From positions 3,909,480 to 3,973,479 of the forward strand of contig NZ_WPAG02000002.1 of assembly GCF_013602415.1 (NCBI RefSeq): a stretch of 64,000 nt of DNA, read 5' to 3'. The notes beneath the pieces are model-generated. The model saw only the letters and a program-made list of their open reading frames with translations. It did not search any database and was not told where the DNA came from. The stretch comes from Rhodococcus sp. B50 (GTDB lineage Bacteria; Actinomycetota; Actinomycetes; Mycobacteriales; Mycobacteriaceae). This document shows, in pieces, positions 16,097 to 26,077 of the stretch (position 1 is the first letter of the stretch; each line of letters starts with the position of its first letter). The translations under genes and the position numbers were made by a program.

Positions 16097-17683
16097 GTGA
16101 CGACCGCTGAGACGGCCTCGACAACCAGCCGCGACCAGCACGAACAGCTGGTCCGAGAGCTCCGAGACAAGCTCGCTGCCGCAGCGCTGGGCGGCAGCGA
16201 GAAATCCCGGGAGCGGCACGTCGCGCGCGGCAAGCTGCTTCCCCGCGACCGCGTCGACGAACTACTCGACACGGGCAGCCCGTTCCTCGAGCTGTCTCCC
16301 CTCGCGGCCGACGGCATGTACGACGACGAGTGCCCCGGCGCCGGCATGATCGCCGGAATCGGCCGCGTCGCCGGCCGCGAGTGCGTGATCGTCGCCAACG
16401 ACGCCACCGTCAAGGGCGGCACCTACTACCCGATCACGGTCAAGAAGCACCTGCGGGCGCAGGAAGTTGCGTTGCAGAACAACCTGCCGTGCCTGTACCT
16501 CGTCGACTCGGGCGGCGCCTTCCTGCCGCGGCAGGACGAGGTCTTCCCCGACCGCGAGCACTTCGGTCGCATCTTCTACAACCAGGCCACCATGAGCGCC
16601 AAGGGGATTCCGCAGATCGCCGCGGTCCTGGGCTCGTGCACCGCCGGCGGCGCCTACGTCCCCGCGATGAGCGACGAGGCCGTCATCGTCCGCAACCAGG
16701 GCACCATCTTCCTCGGCGGCCCGCCGCTGGTGAAGGCCGCGACCGGCGAGGTCGTCACCGCGGAGGAACTGGGCGGCGGCGACCTGCACTCGAAGGTCTC
16801 CGGCGTCACCGACCACCTGGCCGAGGACGACCGCGACGCGTTGCGCATCGTGCGCGACATCGTCTCCACCTTCGGCCCGCGCACCCCGCGCCCGTGGGAC
16901 GTCGAACCCACCGTCGAGCCCGACGCCGACCCCGCCGAGCTGTACGACGTGGTGCCCACCGACTCGCGGATCCCCTACGACGTGCACGAGGTCATCAACC
17001 GCGTCGTCGACGGCTCCAGCTTCCACGAGTTCAAGGCCGAGTACGGCAAGACCCTCGTCACGGGTTTCGCGCGCATCCACGGCCACCCGGTCGGCATCGT
17101 CGCCAACAACGGCGTGCTGTTCGGCGAATCGGCGGTCAAGGGCGCGCATTTCATCGAACTGTGCGACAAGCGGTCGATCCCGCTGGTGTTCCTGCAGAAC
17201 ATCTCCGGCTTCATGGTCGGCCGCGATTACGAGGCCGGCGGCATCGCCAAGCACGGCGCGAAGATGGTCACCGCGGTCGCGTGCGCGCGGGTGCCGAAGC
17301 TGACCGTCGTCATCGGCGGCTCGTACGGTGCGGGCAACTACTCGATGTGCGGGCGCGCGTATTCGCCCCGTTTCCTGTGGATGTGGCCCAACGCCCGCAT
17401 CTCGGTCATGGGCGGCGAGCAGGCCGCCTCGGTGCTGGCCACGGTGCGCTCCGATCAGCTCGACGCCTCGGGCAAGCCTTGGACGGCCGAGCAGGAGGAG
17501 GAGTTCAAGGCTCCGATCCGTGAGCAGTACGAGGCACAGGGCAACCCCTACTACTCGACCGCGCGACTGTGGGACGACGGCATCATCGATCCCGCAGACA
17601 CCAGAAAAGTTCTCGGACTGGCACTGTCGGTGTGCGCCAACGCGCCGCTCGAGCCGGTCTCCTACGGCGTCTTCCGGATGTGA
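16097..17683 (+). CDS. accD1: Acyl-CoA carboxylase beta subunit, methylcrotonyl-CoA type (AccD1)
   Basis: The carboxyltransferase subunit, 528 residues from the GTG at 16097. That start has CGAGG 9 bases upstream and gives the usual VTTAE-type N-terminus; an ATG at 16088 and a GTG at 16091 are alternatives. Two crotonase-like carboxyltransferase halves are visible, with acyl-CoA and biotin-binding glycine pairs ([12 protein letters not shown] and [18 protein letters not shown]). The SGGAFLP and [16 protein letters not shown] wording is that of methylcrotonyl-CoA carboxylases. With AccA1 it carboxylates 3-methylcrotonyl-CoA in leucine degradation. It is the first gene of accD1-accA1-fadE19-maoC-citE. 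Confidence 0.93.
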   Translation: MTTAETASTTSRDQHEQLVRELRDKLAAAALGGSEKSRERHVARGKLLPRDRVDELLDTGSPFLELSPLAADGMYDDECPGAGMIAGIGRVAGRECVIVANDATVKGGTYYPITVKKHLRAQEVALQNNLPCLYLVDSGGAFLPRQDEVFPDREHFGRIFYNQATMSAKGIPQIAAVLGSCTAGGAYVPAMSDEAVIVRNQGTIFLGGPPLVKAATGEVVTAEELGGGDLHSKVSGVTDHLAEDDRDALRIVRDIVSTFGPRTPRPWDVEPTVEPDADPAELYDVVPTDSRIPYDVHEVINRVVDGSSFHEFKAEYGKTLVTGFARIHGHPVGIVANNGVLFGESAVKGAHFIELCDKRSIPLVFLQNISGFMVGRDYEAGGIAKHGAKMVTAVACARVPKLTVVIGGSYGAGNYSMCGRAYSPRFLWMWPNARISVMGGEQAASVLATVRSDQLDASGKPWTAEQEEEFKAPIREQYEAQGNPYYSTARLWDDGIIDPADTRKVLGLALSVCANAPLEPVSYGVFRM

Positions 17684-17691
17684 GTGCACCC

Positions 17692-19695
17692 ATGACTGAT
17701 ACGACTCGGATCGACACGGTGCTGGTCGCCAACCGCGGTGAGATCGCGGTGCGCGTCATCCGCACCCTGAAGGCGATGGGCATCCGCTCGGTCGCCGTGT
17801 TCAGCGAGGCCGACCGCGACGCGCGGCACGTCCAGGAAGCCGACACCGCGGTGCTGCTCGGGCCGGCTGCGGCGCGCGAGAGCTATCTGGTGATCGACAA
17901 GGTCATCGACGCGGCGCTCGCGACCGGCGCGCAAGGAATCCACCCCGGTTACGGATTCCTGTCGGAGAACTCGGCTTTCGCTGCCGCGTGTGCCACCGCC
18001 GGTATCGCCTTTCTCGGCCCGTCCGCCCACGCGATCGAGACGATGGGCGACAAGATCACCGCCAAGGCCGCGGTGTCGGAGTTCGGTGTTCCCGTCGTGC
18101 CCGGCATCTCCCGTCCCGGCCTGACCGACGCCGAACTGATCACCGGCGCCGACGAGGTGGGCTATCCCGTGCTCGTCAAGCCGTCGGCCGGTGGTGGCGG
18201 CAAGGGTATGCGCCTGGTGGAGGATCCGAAGGATCTGCCCGCTGCGCTCGAATCCGCCCGCCGCGAAGCAGCGTCCGCGTTCGGCGACGACACCCTGTTC
18301 CTCGAGCGGTTCGTGCAGCGCCCCCGCCACATCGAGGTCCAGGTGCTCGCCGACGCGCACGGCAACGTCGTGCACCTCGGCGAACGCGAGTGCAGCCTGC
18401 AGCGACGCCATCAGAAGGTCATCGAGGAGGCACCCTCCCCGCTGCTCGACGAGGCCACCCGCGCCCGCATCGGTGAGGCCGCGTGCAACACCGCGCGCAG
18501 CGTCGACTACACCGGCGCCGGCACCGTCGAGTTCATCGTCTCCGCCGACAAGCCGGACGAATTCTTCTTCATGGAGATGAACACCCGGCTGCAGGTCGAG
18601 CATCCCGTCACCGAGATGGTCACCGGCCTCGACCTCGTCGAATGGCAGGTGCGCATCGCCGGGGGTGAGCCGCTCGGTTTCACCCAGGACGACATCACCC
18701 TCACCGGTCACGCGATCGAGGCCCGCGTCTACGCCGAGGATCCGGCTCGTGGCTTCCTCCCGACCGGCGGCGAGATCGCCGACGTCGTCGAGCCCACCGG
18801 CCCCGGGGTGCGCGTCGATTCCGGTATCCGGGCCGGCACCGTGGTCGGCAGCGACTACGACCCGATGCTCGCCAAGGTCATCGCCCACGCCGACGACCGC
18901 GCCGGAGCGCTGCGCCGTCTCGACCGGGCACTCGCGCAGACCGCGGTGCTCGGCGTCGTCACCAATGTCGACTTCGTGCGCTTCCTGCTCGCCGACGACG
19001 ACGTGATCGCCGGCGCGCTCGACACCGGACTGCTCGACCGCCGGCTCGGCGACTACACCCCACCCACGACCGCCGATTCCACGCTCGTCGCCGCGGCGGT
19101 CCTGCGGTGGCTCGACCGCTGGGCGGGCGAGATCACCGATCCGTGGGCGGTGCCCGACGGCTGGCGCGTCGGTGCCCACCGGCCCGTCACGTCACGCCTC
19201 ACCTCCGGCGACCGCACCGCGCACGTGCGCCTGACGGGAACCCCGGCCGCGGGTCTCGCCGAGGTCGAGGACGGTGAGACCTACCGCTTCAGTGCGGTGC
19301 TGCACGGCTCCGATCTGGCGGTGGTGCTCGACGGTCGACGTCACAGCTACCGCGTCGGCGAATCCGACGGTGCGGTCTGGCTTTCCGACGGCCACGGCAG
19401 CGTTGCCGTCCGTGAGGTGCGCGAGGCGTCGGTGCGCGGCGACGACGCGCACGCCGGCGATGCCGACATCACGAGCCCGATGCCCGGTGCCGTCATCGCG
19501 GTGTCCGTCGCGTCCGGCGACACCGTCACGGCCGGGCAGACGCTCGTCGTCGTCGAGGCCATGAAGATGGAACATTCGCTCACCGCCCCCATCGACGGCA
19601 CCGTCGAGCTGTTCGCGGCCGCCGGTGAGCAGGTCAAGGTCGATCAACTTCTCGCGCGGGTCACCCCGCACGCCGACACGGAAGAGGCACAGTAA
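17692..19695 (+). CDS. accA1: Biotin carboxylase/BCCP alpha subunit (AccA1)
   Basis: A 667-residue protein from the ATG at 17692, 8 bp after accD1. It has a biotin carboxylase N-terminal domain ([16 protein letters not shown]), an ATP-grasp domain with the glycine-rich [11 protein letters not shown] loop, and catalytic [18 protein letters not shown]-terminal biotinyl domain carries the biotinylated lysine at about K625 in EAMKMEH. It charges biotin with CO2 for AccD1. The stop overlaps the next start by one base (TAATG). Confidence 0.95.
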   Translation: MTDTTRIDTVLVANRGEIAVRVIRTLKAMGIRSVAVFSEADRDARHVQEADTAVLLGPAAARESYLVIDKVIDAALATGAQGIHPGYGFLSENSAFAAACATAGIAFLGPSAHAIETMGDKITAKAAVSEFGVPVVPGISRPGLTDAELITGADEVGYPVLVKPSAGGGGKGMRLVEDPKDLPAALESARREAASAFGDDTLFLERFVQRPRHIEVQVLADAHGNVVHLGERECSLQRRHQKVIEEAPSPLLDEATRARIGEAACNTARSVDYTGAGTVEFIVSADKPDEFFFMEMNTRLQVEHPVTEMVTGLDLVEWQVRIAGGEPLGFTQDDITLTGHAIEARVYAEDPARGFLPTGGEIADVVEPTGPGVRVDSGIRAGTVVGSDYDPMLAKVIAHADDRAGALRRLDRALAQTAVLGVVTNVDFVRFLLADDDVIAGALDTGLLDRRLGDYTPPTTADSTLVAAAVLRWLDRWAGEITDPWAVPDGWRVGAHRPVTSRLTSGDRTAHVRLTGTPAAGLAEVEDGETYRFSAVLHGSDLAVVLDGRRHSYRVGESDGAVWLSDGHGSVAVREVREASVRGDDAHAGDADITSPMPGAVIAVSVASGDTVTAGQTLVVVEAMKMEHSLTAPIDGTVELFAAAGEQVKVDQLLARVTPHADTEEAQ

Positions 19696-20858
19696 TGACG
19701 GAATACCTGGCCACGGGCCAACTTCCCGACGAGTACGAGCAGCTGCGCAAGACGGTCGCCGACTTCGCCCGCACGGTGGTCGCACCGGTCGCGGCCAAGC
19801 ACGACGCCGAGCACTCGTTCCCCTACGAGGTCGTGCAAGGCATGGCCGAGATGGGCCTGTTCGGTCTGCCCTTCCCCGAGGAGTACGGCGGCATGGGCGG
19901 CGACTACTTCGCGCTGTGCCTCGCGCTCGAAGAACTCGGCAAGGTCGACCAGTCCGTTGCCATCACCCTCGAGGCCGGTGTCTCGCTCGGCGCGATGCCG
20001 ATCTACCGCTTCGGCAACGAGAAGCAGAAGCAGGAGTGGCTACCGCAGCTCGCGAGCGGTCGCAATCTCGCGGCTTTCGGGCTCACCGAACCGGGTGCGG
20101 GCAGCGACGCCGGCGGCACGAAGACCACCGCCAAGCTCGAGAACGGTGAGTGGATCATCAACGGCAACAAGCAGTTCATCACCAACTCGGGCACCGACAT
20201 CACCTCGCTGGTGACGGTCACCGCGGTCACCGGTGTGCGGGAGAACGGCAAGAAGGAGATTTCTACGATCCTCGTGCCGACGTCCACGCCGGGCTTCACC
20301 GCCGAACCGGCCTACAACAAGGTCGGCTGGAATGCTTCCGACACGCATCCGCTCACCTTCGCCGACGTGCGGGTGCCCGAGGAGAACCTCCTCGGCGAGC
20401 GGGGCCGCGGCTACGCCAACTTCCTGCGCATCCTCGACGAGGGCCGCATCGCCATCGCCGCCCTGTCGACCGGCGCCGCGCAGGGTTGCGTCGACGAGTC
20501 GGTGAAGTACGCCAAGGAGCGCGAGGCCTTCGGCAGTCCGATCGGCAGCAACCAGGCCATCGCCTTCAAGATCGCCCGCATGGAGGCGCGTGCCCATACC
20601 GCGCGTACCGCCTACTACGACGCGGCCGCGGCGATGCTCGCCGGCAAGCCGTTCAAGAAGCAGGCCGCGATCGCCAAGCTCGTCGCGTCCGAGGCCGCCA
20701 TGGACAACGCGCGCGATGCGACGCAGATCCACGGTGGCTACGGCTTCATGAACGAGTACGCCGTGGCGCGCCACTACCGCGACAGCAAGATCCTCGAGAT
20801 CGGTGAGGGCACCACCGAGGTGCAGCTCATGCTCGTCGGACGGGAGCTGGGACTGTGA
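19695..20858 (+). CDS. fadE19: Acyl-CoA dehydrogenase of the leucine operon (FadE19-like)
   Basis: A 387-residue acyl-CoA dehydrogenase with the FAD/acyl signatures FGLTEPGAGSDAGG and DATQIHGGYGFMNEYAVARHYRD. The position places it as the isovaleryl-CoA or 2-methyl-branched acyl-CoA dehydrogenase of leucine breakdown. A glutamate stands at the canonical catalytic position (E371 in IGEGTTEVQ). Mammalian isovaleryl-CoA dehydrogenase has a relocated catalytic Glu, so a broader branched short-chain specificity is possible. It overlaps both neighbours by 1 and 4 bases. Confidence 0.9.
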   Translation: MTEYLATGQLPDEYEQLRKTVADFARTVVAPVAAKHDAEHSFPYEVVQGMAEMGLFGLPFPEEYGGMGGDYFALCLALEELGKVDQSVAITLEAGVSLGAMPIYRFGNEKQKQEWLPQLASGRNLAAFGLTEPGAGSDAGGTKTTAKLENGEWIINGNKQFITNSGTDITSLVTVTAVTGVRENGKKEISTILVPTSTPGFTAEPAYNKVGWNASDTHPLTFADVRVPEENLLGERGRGYANFLRILDEGRIAIAALSTGAAQGCVDESVKYAKEREAFGSPIGSNQAIAFKIARMEARAHTARTAYYDAAAAMLAGKPFKKQAAIAKLVASEAAMDNARDATQIHGGYGFMNEYAVARHYRDSKILEIGEGTTEVQLMLVGRELGL

Positions 20859-21349
20859 GCGAGACCGACACCACCGTGGAGAAGCGGATCGTCCAGCGCG
20901 GCCTGTGGTTCGAGGAATTCGAACTCGGCGCGATCTACGAGCACCGCCCGGGTCGCACGATCACCGAGGCCGACAACACGCTGTTCACGACACAGACGAT
21001 GAACACGCAGGCGCTACACCTCGACGCCGCATACGCTGCCGAGACGAGTTTCGGTGAACGCCTCGTCAATTCGATGTTCACGCTCTCGACGATCGTGGGG
21101 CTGTCGGTCGCCCAGCTCACGCAGGGCACGATCGTCGCGAATCTCGGTTTCTCCGAGATCACCTTCCCCAAGCCGTTGTTCCATGGCGACACGCTCTACG
21201 CCGAGACGAAGATCGTCGACAAGCGTGAGTCGAAGAGCCGGCCGGGGGAGGGCATCGTCACCCTCGAGCACACCGGTCGCAACCAGCACGGCGACGTCGT
21301 CGCCGTCGCCGTGCGCAAGACCCTCGTCCAGAAGAGGCCCACGACATGA
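20855..21349 (+). CDS. MaoC-like hydratase (Rv2499c type)
   Basis: A 164-residue single-hotdog MaoC-family protein starting at a GTG that overlaps the fadE stop (GTGA). The conserved N-terminal TITEADNTLFTTQTMNTQALHLD carries the catalytic Asp/His region of R-specific hydratases. In mycobacteria the equivalent gene (Rv2499c) lies in the same order and acts as itaconyl-CoA/methylglutaconyl-type hydratase. The same role is inferred here from synteny. The stop overlaps the citE start by 4 bases. Confidence 0.87.
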   Translation: MSETDTTVEKRIVQRGLWFEEFELGAIYEHRPGRTITEADNTLFTTQTMNTQALHLDAAYAAETSFGERLVNSMFTLSTIVGLSVAQLTQGTIVANLGFSEITFPKPLFHGDTLYAETKIVDKRESKSRPGEGIVTLEHTGRNQHGDVVAVAVRKTLVQKRPTT

Positions 21350-22167
21350 CCTGGGAACTTCCCGGCCCCGCATGGCTGTTCTGTCCCGCCGATCGCCCGG
21401 AGCGCTACAGCAAGGCCGCCGAACGGTCCGATGTGGTGATCCTCGACCTCGAGGATGCCGTCGCGCCGGCCGACAAGCAGGCTGCCCGCGAAGCGCTCAT
21501 TGCCACCCCGCTCGATCCCGAGCGCACCGTGGTGCGAGTCAACCCGGTGGGTACCGCCGACCACGAGGCAGATCTCGAGGCGCTGAGCCGGACGTCGTAC
21601 ACGCGGGTGATGCTGCCCAAGTGTGAGAGTGGTGACGAGGTGCGTTCACTCGCACCGCTCGAGGTGGTCGCGCTCATCGAGTCACCCCTCGGGGTACTGG
21701 CGGTGGAGGATATCGCCGTCGCCGAGAACGCCCTCGGAATGATGTGGGGCGCCGAGGATCTCGTCGCGGGACTCGGTGGCAACGCGAGCCGCCGGGCCGA
21801 CGGGACGTACCGCGCGGTGGCACAGCACGCCCGGTCGGTGACGCTGCTCGCCGCCAAGGGCCACGCCCGGTGGGCACTGGACTCGGTGTACCTGGACATC
21901 AAGGACACCGACGGCCTGCACGACGAGGCCCTCGACGCCGTGGCGGTCGGATTCGACATCAAGGTGTCGATCCACCCGAGCCAGGTCGACGTCGTGCGCC
22001 GTGCGTACGCCCCTACTCCGGAGGAGGAGGCGTGGGCGCGCCGCGTCCTCGAGGCCGCAGAATCGGAGCGCGGCGTGTTCGACTTCGAAGGGAAGATGGT
22101 CGACGCCCCGGTGCTGCGGCACGCCGAGCGCGTGCTGCAACGCGCGTCGGCTGCGGCCTCGGCATGA
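21346..22167 (+). CDS. CitE-like beta-hydroxyacyl-CoA lyase (Rv2498c type)
   Basis: A 273-residue HpcH/HpaI-type lyase with AWLFCPADRPERYSKAA, the DLEDAVAP metal/acyl-CoA motif, the LIESPLGVL strand and the later IHPSQVD loop. It is a stand-alone CitE without citrate lyase partners. The mycobacterial orthologue in the same operon cleaves citramalyl-CoA and HMG-CoA, joining itaconate dissimilation to leucine catabolism, and that function fits the neighbours here. It is the last gene of the operon, ending 7 bp from the convergent iclR gene. Confidence 0.88.
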   Translation: MTWELPGPAWLFCPADRPERYSKAAERSDVVILDLEDAVAPADKQAAREALIATPLDPERTVVRVNPVGTADHEADLEALSRTSYTRVMLPKCESGDEVRSLAPLEVVALIESPLGVLAVEDIAVAENALGMMWGAEDLVAGLGGNASRRADGTYRAVAQHARSVTLLAAKGHARWALDSVYLDIKDTDGLHDEALDAVAVGFDIKVSIHPSQVDVVRRAYAPTPEEEAWARRVLEAAESERGVFDFEGKMVDAPVLRHAERVLQRASAAASA

Positions 22168-22174
22168 CCGCGCG

Positions 22175-22948
22175 TCACCGGGGACGGTGACGCAACAACT
22201 GAGTGAGACGGTGGGCGCTGTCGAGCAGCGCCTCACCGAGTTCGGGCACACGATCGGGGCGGAATCGGCTCTCCACGCCGGTCAGGCTCAACGCCCAGGT
22301 CGGGGCGCCGCGGTGATCGAACACCGCGGCGCCCATTCCCCAGCTGCCCTCGACGATCAGCGCCGGATTGACGGCATAACCGGCCAGTCGCGTGGCCTCG
22401 ATGCGCTTCTCCAGTGCGGGTCGCGCATGGTCCGGTCCCCATTCCGCGGTGAGATCGACCCGCGACAGATACGCCGCGATGTCCTGGTCGGGCATGTGCG
22501 CGAGGATCGCCAGACCCGCGGATGCCACCCCGAGCGGGAAGCGGATCCCGATGTGGAGCACGTGCGAGCGCAGCGGGAAGCTGCCCTCCTCGTTCGCGAG
22601 GCACACCGTCTCGTCGCCCCGTCGCGCCGAGAGGAACGCGCTCTCGCCGGTCGCGCGCGCCAGGTCGCGCAGCACGTCGCCGGCGAGATCGGTGATGTCG
22701 TAGCGCGCGGAGGCGAGTGACCCGAGCAGGTACAGCTCGGGCCCGAGGGCCCAGCGTCCCGACGCCGGATCCCGGTCGACGAGTCCTTCCTCGGCGAGCG
22801 AGGTGAGCAGGCGGTGCACGGTGGGCCGGGCGAGGTCTGTGGTGCGGGCGACCTCCGAGGTCGTCACCCCTCCCGGCTCGTGCGACGAGACGGTGCGCAG
22901 CAGAGCAGCGATCCGCGCGACCAGTTGACCCCGGGCATCGGACGACAT
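22175..22948 (-). CDS. IclR-family regulator of scoAB
   Basis: A 257-residue IclR protein with an N-terminal winged helix (TTSEVARTTDLARPTVHRLLTSL) and a C-terminal effector domain of GAF-like fold. It is divergent from scoA across 202 bp that hold two inverted copies of the same 18-bp site, one near each start. It should control scoAB and itself. The effector is probably a keto acid or acid metabolite, as is usual for the family. Confidence 0.92.
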   Translation of the reverse strand: MSSDARGQLVARIAALLRTVSSHEPGGVTTSEVARTTDLARPTVHRLLTSLAEEGLVDRDPASGRWALGPELYLLGSLASARYDITDLAGDVLRDLARATGESAFLSARRGDETVCLANEEGSFPLRSHVLHIGIRFPLGVASAGLAILAHMPDQDIAAYLSRVDLTAEWGPDHARPALEKRIEATRLAGYAVNPALIVEGSWGMGAAVFDHRGAPTWALSLTGVESRFRPDRVPELGEALLDSAHRLTQLLRHRPR

Positions 22949-22960
22949 AGGCCGATTCTA

Positions 22961-22978
22961 CGTCCACTGAGTGAACGC
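22961..22978. promoter_or_regulatory. IclR operator copy 1 (iclR side)
   Basis: CGTCCACTGAGTGAACGC lies 13 bp upstream of the iclR start. It matches the reverse complement of the site at 23081-23098 at 17 of 18 positions. The core GTCCACTGAGTGAAC is itself an imperfect palindrome, as expected for an IclR dimer site. The position suits autorepression. Confidence 0.7.
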
Positions 22979-23080
22979 ATTGGCGGTCTCTGTTCGATGA
23001 ACGACCAATTACCGGGAGATTTCTCGAAGTACTTGTGTTCCCCACCTGCACGATCTTTAGTAGATGCCAGGAATGTGACC

Positions 23081-23098
23081 GCGTTCATTCAGTGGACG
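23081..23098. promoter_or_regulatory. IclR operator copy 2 (scoA side)
   Basis: GCGTTCATTCAGTGGACG lies 53 bp before the scoA start, in opposite orientation to copy 1 with 102 bp between them. Two near-identical inverted sites, one per promoter, are strong evidence for a shared regulator. The adjacent IclR protein is the obvious candidate. Confidence 0.7.
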
Positions 23099-23150
23099 TG
23101 ATCGGTTCAGCGGAGTCCTCGGCGGCTCCCCGGATCCCGAGAGGTGTGAA

Positions 23151-23912
23151 GTGGCAACGAAAGTGTTCGACACGGTGGCGGAGGCCGTCGCCGACATCCG
23201 TGAGGGTGCGACGCTCGCGGTGGGCGGATTCGGTTTGTGCGGTATCCCCGACATCCTGATCCAGGCCATCGCCGACACCGGGGCCACCGACCTCGAGGTG
23301 TTCTCCAACAATTGCGGCGTAGACGGTCACGGCCTCGGAATCCTGCTGGCGGACAGGCGTATCCGACGGGTCACTGCGTCGTATGTCGGCGAGAACAAGG
23401 AATTCGCCCGGCAGTATCTCTCGGGTGAGCTCGAGGTCGAGCTGACCCCGCAGGGCACTCTCGCCGAGAAGCTCCGCGCCGGTGGCGCGGGAATCCCCGC
23501 CTTCTTCACCCCCGCCGGGGTCGGCACGCCCATCTCGCAGGGCGGACTGCCCTGGAAGTACAACGCCGACGGTTCGGTCGCCGTGGCGTCGCCGGCGAAG
23601 GAGATCCGCGAGTTCCGCGGCAAGCGGTACGTGCTCGAGGAGTCCATCACCGCCGACTTCTCGCTGGTCCACGCCCTCAAGGGCGACACCGAGGGCAACC
23701 TCGTGTTCAACAAGGCCGCGATGAACTTCAACCCGCTCGCCGCCATGGCCGGCCGCGTGTGCATCGCCCAGGTCGAGGAACTCGTCGAACCGGGCGAGAT
23801 CGATCCCGGCGAGGTGCACCTGCCGGGAATCTTCGTGAACCGGGTCGTGCACACCGGAGTCCAGGACAAGCAGATCGAAAAGCGCACCGTCAGCGCCGGG
23901 AAGGGAGCGTAG
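23151..23912 (+). CDS. scoA: 3-oxoacid CoA-transferase subunit A
   Basis: A 253-residue alpha subunit of a class I CoA-transferase (succinyl-CoA:3-ketoacid). The start is the GTG at 23151, with GAGAGG upstream. Signature GGFGLCGIPDILIQAI lies near the N-terminus, and NNCGVDGHGLGILL follows. With ScoB it moves CoA from succinyl-CoA to acetoacetate, the end product of HMG-CoA cleavage in leucine breakdown. The location beside the accD1 operon fits this. It is 3 bp from scoB. Confidence 0.95.
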   Translation: MATKVFDTVAEAVADIREGATLAVGGFGLCGIPDILIQAIADTGATDLEVFSNNCGVDGHGLGILLADRRIRRVTASYVGENKEFARQYLSGELEVELTPQGTLAEKLRAGGAGIPAFFTPAGVGTPISQGGLPWKYNADGSVAVASPAKEIREFRGKRYVLEESITADFSLVHALKGDTEGNLVFNKAAMNFNPLAAMAGRVCIAQVEELVEPGEIDPGEVHLPGIFVNRVVHTGVQDKQIEKRTVSAGKGA

Positions 23913-23915
23913 AAC

Positions 23916-24569
23916 ATGACCACAGCTGTCGAGACCCTCGGTTGGTCGCGCACGCAGATGGCCGAGCGAGCCGCACAGGAACTCGCTCCGGGTGAGTACG
24001 TCAACCTCGGCATCGGCCTGCCGACGCTGATCCCCAATTACCTGCCCGAGGGCGTGCACGTCACTCTGCACAGCGAGAACGGCATCCTGGGCACCGGGCC
24101 GTACCCGACCGAGGACGCGGTCGATCCCGATCTGATCAACGCCGGCAAGGAGACCGTGACCGTCAACCCCGGTGCCGCCTTCTTCGATTCGGCACTGAGC
24201 TTCGGCATGATCCGCGGCGGCCACATCGACACCGCGGTGCTCGGCGGTATGGAGGTCTCGGCCACCGGCGATCTGGCCAACTGGATGGTGCCCGGCAAGA
24301 TGGTCAAGGGCATGGGCGGGGCGATGGATCTCGTCCACGGCGCCCGCAAGGTCATCGTGCTCATGGAGCACACCGACAAGCAGGGCAACCCGAAGGTCGT
24401 CTCGCAGTGCTCGCTGCCGCTCACCGGTGAGGGCGTGGTGCAGCGCATCATCACCAACCTCGCAGTGATCGACGTGACCGCCGACGGCCTCGTCCTGCGC
24501 GAATGCGCACCCGGCGTCACCGAGGAGCAGGTCCGCGCCGCGACCGGAGCACCGCTCACCCTTCCCTGA
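23916..24569 (+). CDS. scoB: 3-oxoacid CoA-transferase subunit B
   Basis: A 217-residue beta subunit. The catalytic glutamate that forms the CoA thioester is E54 in LHSENGILG, and the GLPTLIPNY and [14 protein letters not shown] segments are characteristic. Its end overlaps the convergent DUF1992 gene by 14 bases, so the two transcripts collide or share a short antisense end. The function is as for ScoA. Confidence 0.95.
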   Translation: MTTAVETLGWSRTQMAERAAQELAPGEYVNLGIGLPTLIPNYLPEGVHVTLHSENGILGTGPYPTEDAVDPDLINAGKETVTVNPGAAFFDSALSFGMIRGGHIDTAVLGGMEVSATGDLANWMVPGKMVKGMGGAMDLVHGARKVIVLMEHTDKQGNPKVVSQCSLPLTGEGVVQRIITNLAVIDVTADGLVLRECAPGVTEEQVRAATGAPLTLP

Positions 24570-25092
24570 CGACCGGCCGGTTCCGCCTGCGGAACCACCG
24601 GAAGATCCACGCTCCGCGCACGGCCCCGGCCTCGGACTCCGTTTCGAGCCGGGGTCGTGTCGAGTTCAGGGCCGTGCGGGCCTCTTCGCGACGACGTGCC
24701 CGCTCGACCTTCCACACCTCGACCATCTCCTCGGCGTCGACCTTGTGGATCGGCACGGGCAGTCCGCTCGGGAAGCGCAGGCAGTCGGCGATCCGCCGGT
24801 TGAGGTCGGAGACCATGTCGCGGACCACCTTCTCGCTGGGAGCAGACCCGACCGTGCCGGGTAGCCGTTCGATCTCGCGACGCAGCTGCAGTTCCGGTGG
24901 CAGCAGCGCCTCCGTCGAAAGACCTTCGCGCGCCAGATAACTCTTCACCCACCACAGTTCGTCGTCGCCGTGGTCGGGGATGGGTTTGCCGTAACCGGGC
25001 AGATCGTCGAAATCGCCCCGGTCCTGCGCCACGCGGATCTGCCGTTCGATCCACGTCTCGAACGTGAGGTCCCACCGCTTGCGCTCGGTCAC
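24556..25092 (-). CDS. DUF1992 (DnaJ-C28-like) protein
   Basis: A 178-residue protein starting at the GTG at 25092; longer open frames upstream lack similarity. The opening [28 protein letters not shown] is the diagnostic DUF1992 block shared with the conserved region of DNAJC28. The role is unknown in bacteria. It is divergent from the second iclR gene with 88 bp between starts and is not obviously related to its metabolic neighbours. Confidence 0.88.
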   Translation of the reverse strand: MTERKRWDLTFETWIERQIRVAQDRGDFDDLPGYGKPIPDHGDDELWWVKSYLAREGLSTEALLPPELQLRREIERLPGTVGSAPSEKVVRDMVSDLNRRIADCLRFPSGLPVPIHKVDAEEMVEVWKVERARRREEARTALNSTRPRLETESEAGAVRGAWIFRWFRRRNRPVVREG

Positions 25093-25180
25093 ACATCCAG
25101 GATGCCAGGGGTGGGCACCGGGTCCGGGCGGGCTGCGGGTCCCGACCGCCACGCGGTGCGGGTGTCCTAATCTGGGGCAC

Positions 25181-25987
25181 GTGGAAGGACAGCGCGAGTC
25201 GCCGGTGCATGCCCGCCGACCGGGCGACGGGGTGGACACCAACACGGTGCTCGGCAAGGTCGTCACCGTGCTGTGGGCGTTCACCGCGGACGACCACGTG
25301 CTCACCCTCGCAGAACTGGGCCGACGCACGGGACTACCGAAGGGGACGCTGCACCGCGTCGCCACCGATCTCGTCGCGGTCCGCCTGCTCGACAAGGATC
25401 CGGCGGGATACCGCTTGAGCGGTCAGCTCTTCGAACTCGGCCTGCGTGCCTCCGTCGAGCGGGGGCTGGTCGAGGTCGCGATCCCGTTCATGGAGGATCT
25501 GTACGAGCGCACCCACGAGACCGTGCACCTCGGTGTCCCCGAAGGAGTCGAGGTCGTCTACGTCTCGAAGATCGGCGGGCACCGGCCCGCCTCCACGCCG
25601 TCCCGGATCGGTGGGCGAATGCCCATGTACTGCACCGGGATCGGCAAAGCTCTTCTCGCGTACTCCCCACCGGAACTGCTGGCCGAGGTGATCGAGGCCG
25701 GCTTGTCGCGCAAGACTCCCCGGACCATCACGACACCCGGCCGGCTCGGCGCGAACCTGACGACCGTGGTGGAGCGCGGTGTGGCGTTCGAATTCGAGGA
25801 GTCCGCGGTCGGCCTCGCCTGTGTCGCCGCTCCGATCTTCGACGAGGACGAACGTCCGATCGCGGCGGTGAGCGTCACCGGTCCCGTCACCCGATTCCGT
25901 CCCGAGAAGCACGAGGGCGCGGTGAAGGCCGCCGCCGCGGGCATCGCCGCCACCCACGCCCGTCGCGAGGCCATCCGCAACCTCTGA
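25181..25987 (+). CDS. IclR-family regulator of the meta-cleavage lower pathway
   Basis: A 268-residue IclR protein from the GTG at 25181. The HTH is LTLAELGRRTGLPKGTLHRVATDL, and the effector domain includes GVEVVYVSKIGG and RMPMYCTGIGKALLA. TAATCT (25168-25173) sits 7 bases before the GTG, so the mRNA is probably leaderless; an internal GTG at 25205 is the alternative. It lies 90 bp upstream of, and on the same strand as, the hydratase-dehydrogenase-aldolase operon and is its likely regulator. Confidence 0.88.
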   Translation: MEGQRESPVHARRPGDGVDTNTVLGKVVTVLWAFTADDHVLTLAELGRRTGLPKGTLHRVATDLVAVRLLDKDPAGYRLSGQLFELGLRASVERGLVEVAIPFMEDLYERTHETVHLGVPEGVEVVYVSKIGGHRPASTPSRIGGRMPMYCTGIGKALLAYSPPELLAEVIEAGLSRKTPRTITTPGRLGANLTTVVERGVAFEFEESAVGLACVAAPIFDEDERPIAAVSVTGPVTRFRPEKHEGAVKAAAAGIAATHARREAIRNL

Positions 25988-25995
25988 GCACGCGC

Positions 25996-26012
25996 GTTCC
26001 ACTCACCGGAAC
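25996..26012. promoter_or_regulatory. Candidate IclR-type operator before the hydratase gene
   Basis: GTTCC-ACTCACC-GGAAC is a perfect 5-bp inverted repeat with a 7-bp spacer, close to the TTCCxC/GxGGAA dyads recognised by many actinobacterial IclR proteins. It lies 9 bp after the iclR stop and 66 bp before the hydratase ATG. Confidence 0.45.
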
Positions 26013-26077
26013 ACGCCTCTAGGCCGGAGCGGACGTCACCGCCACGATGGTCGTATCCATCGAACGACGAGGACGTG

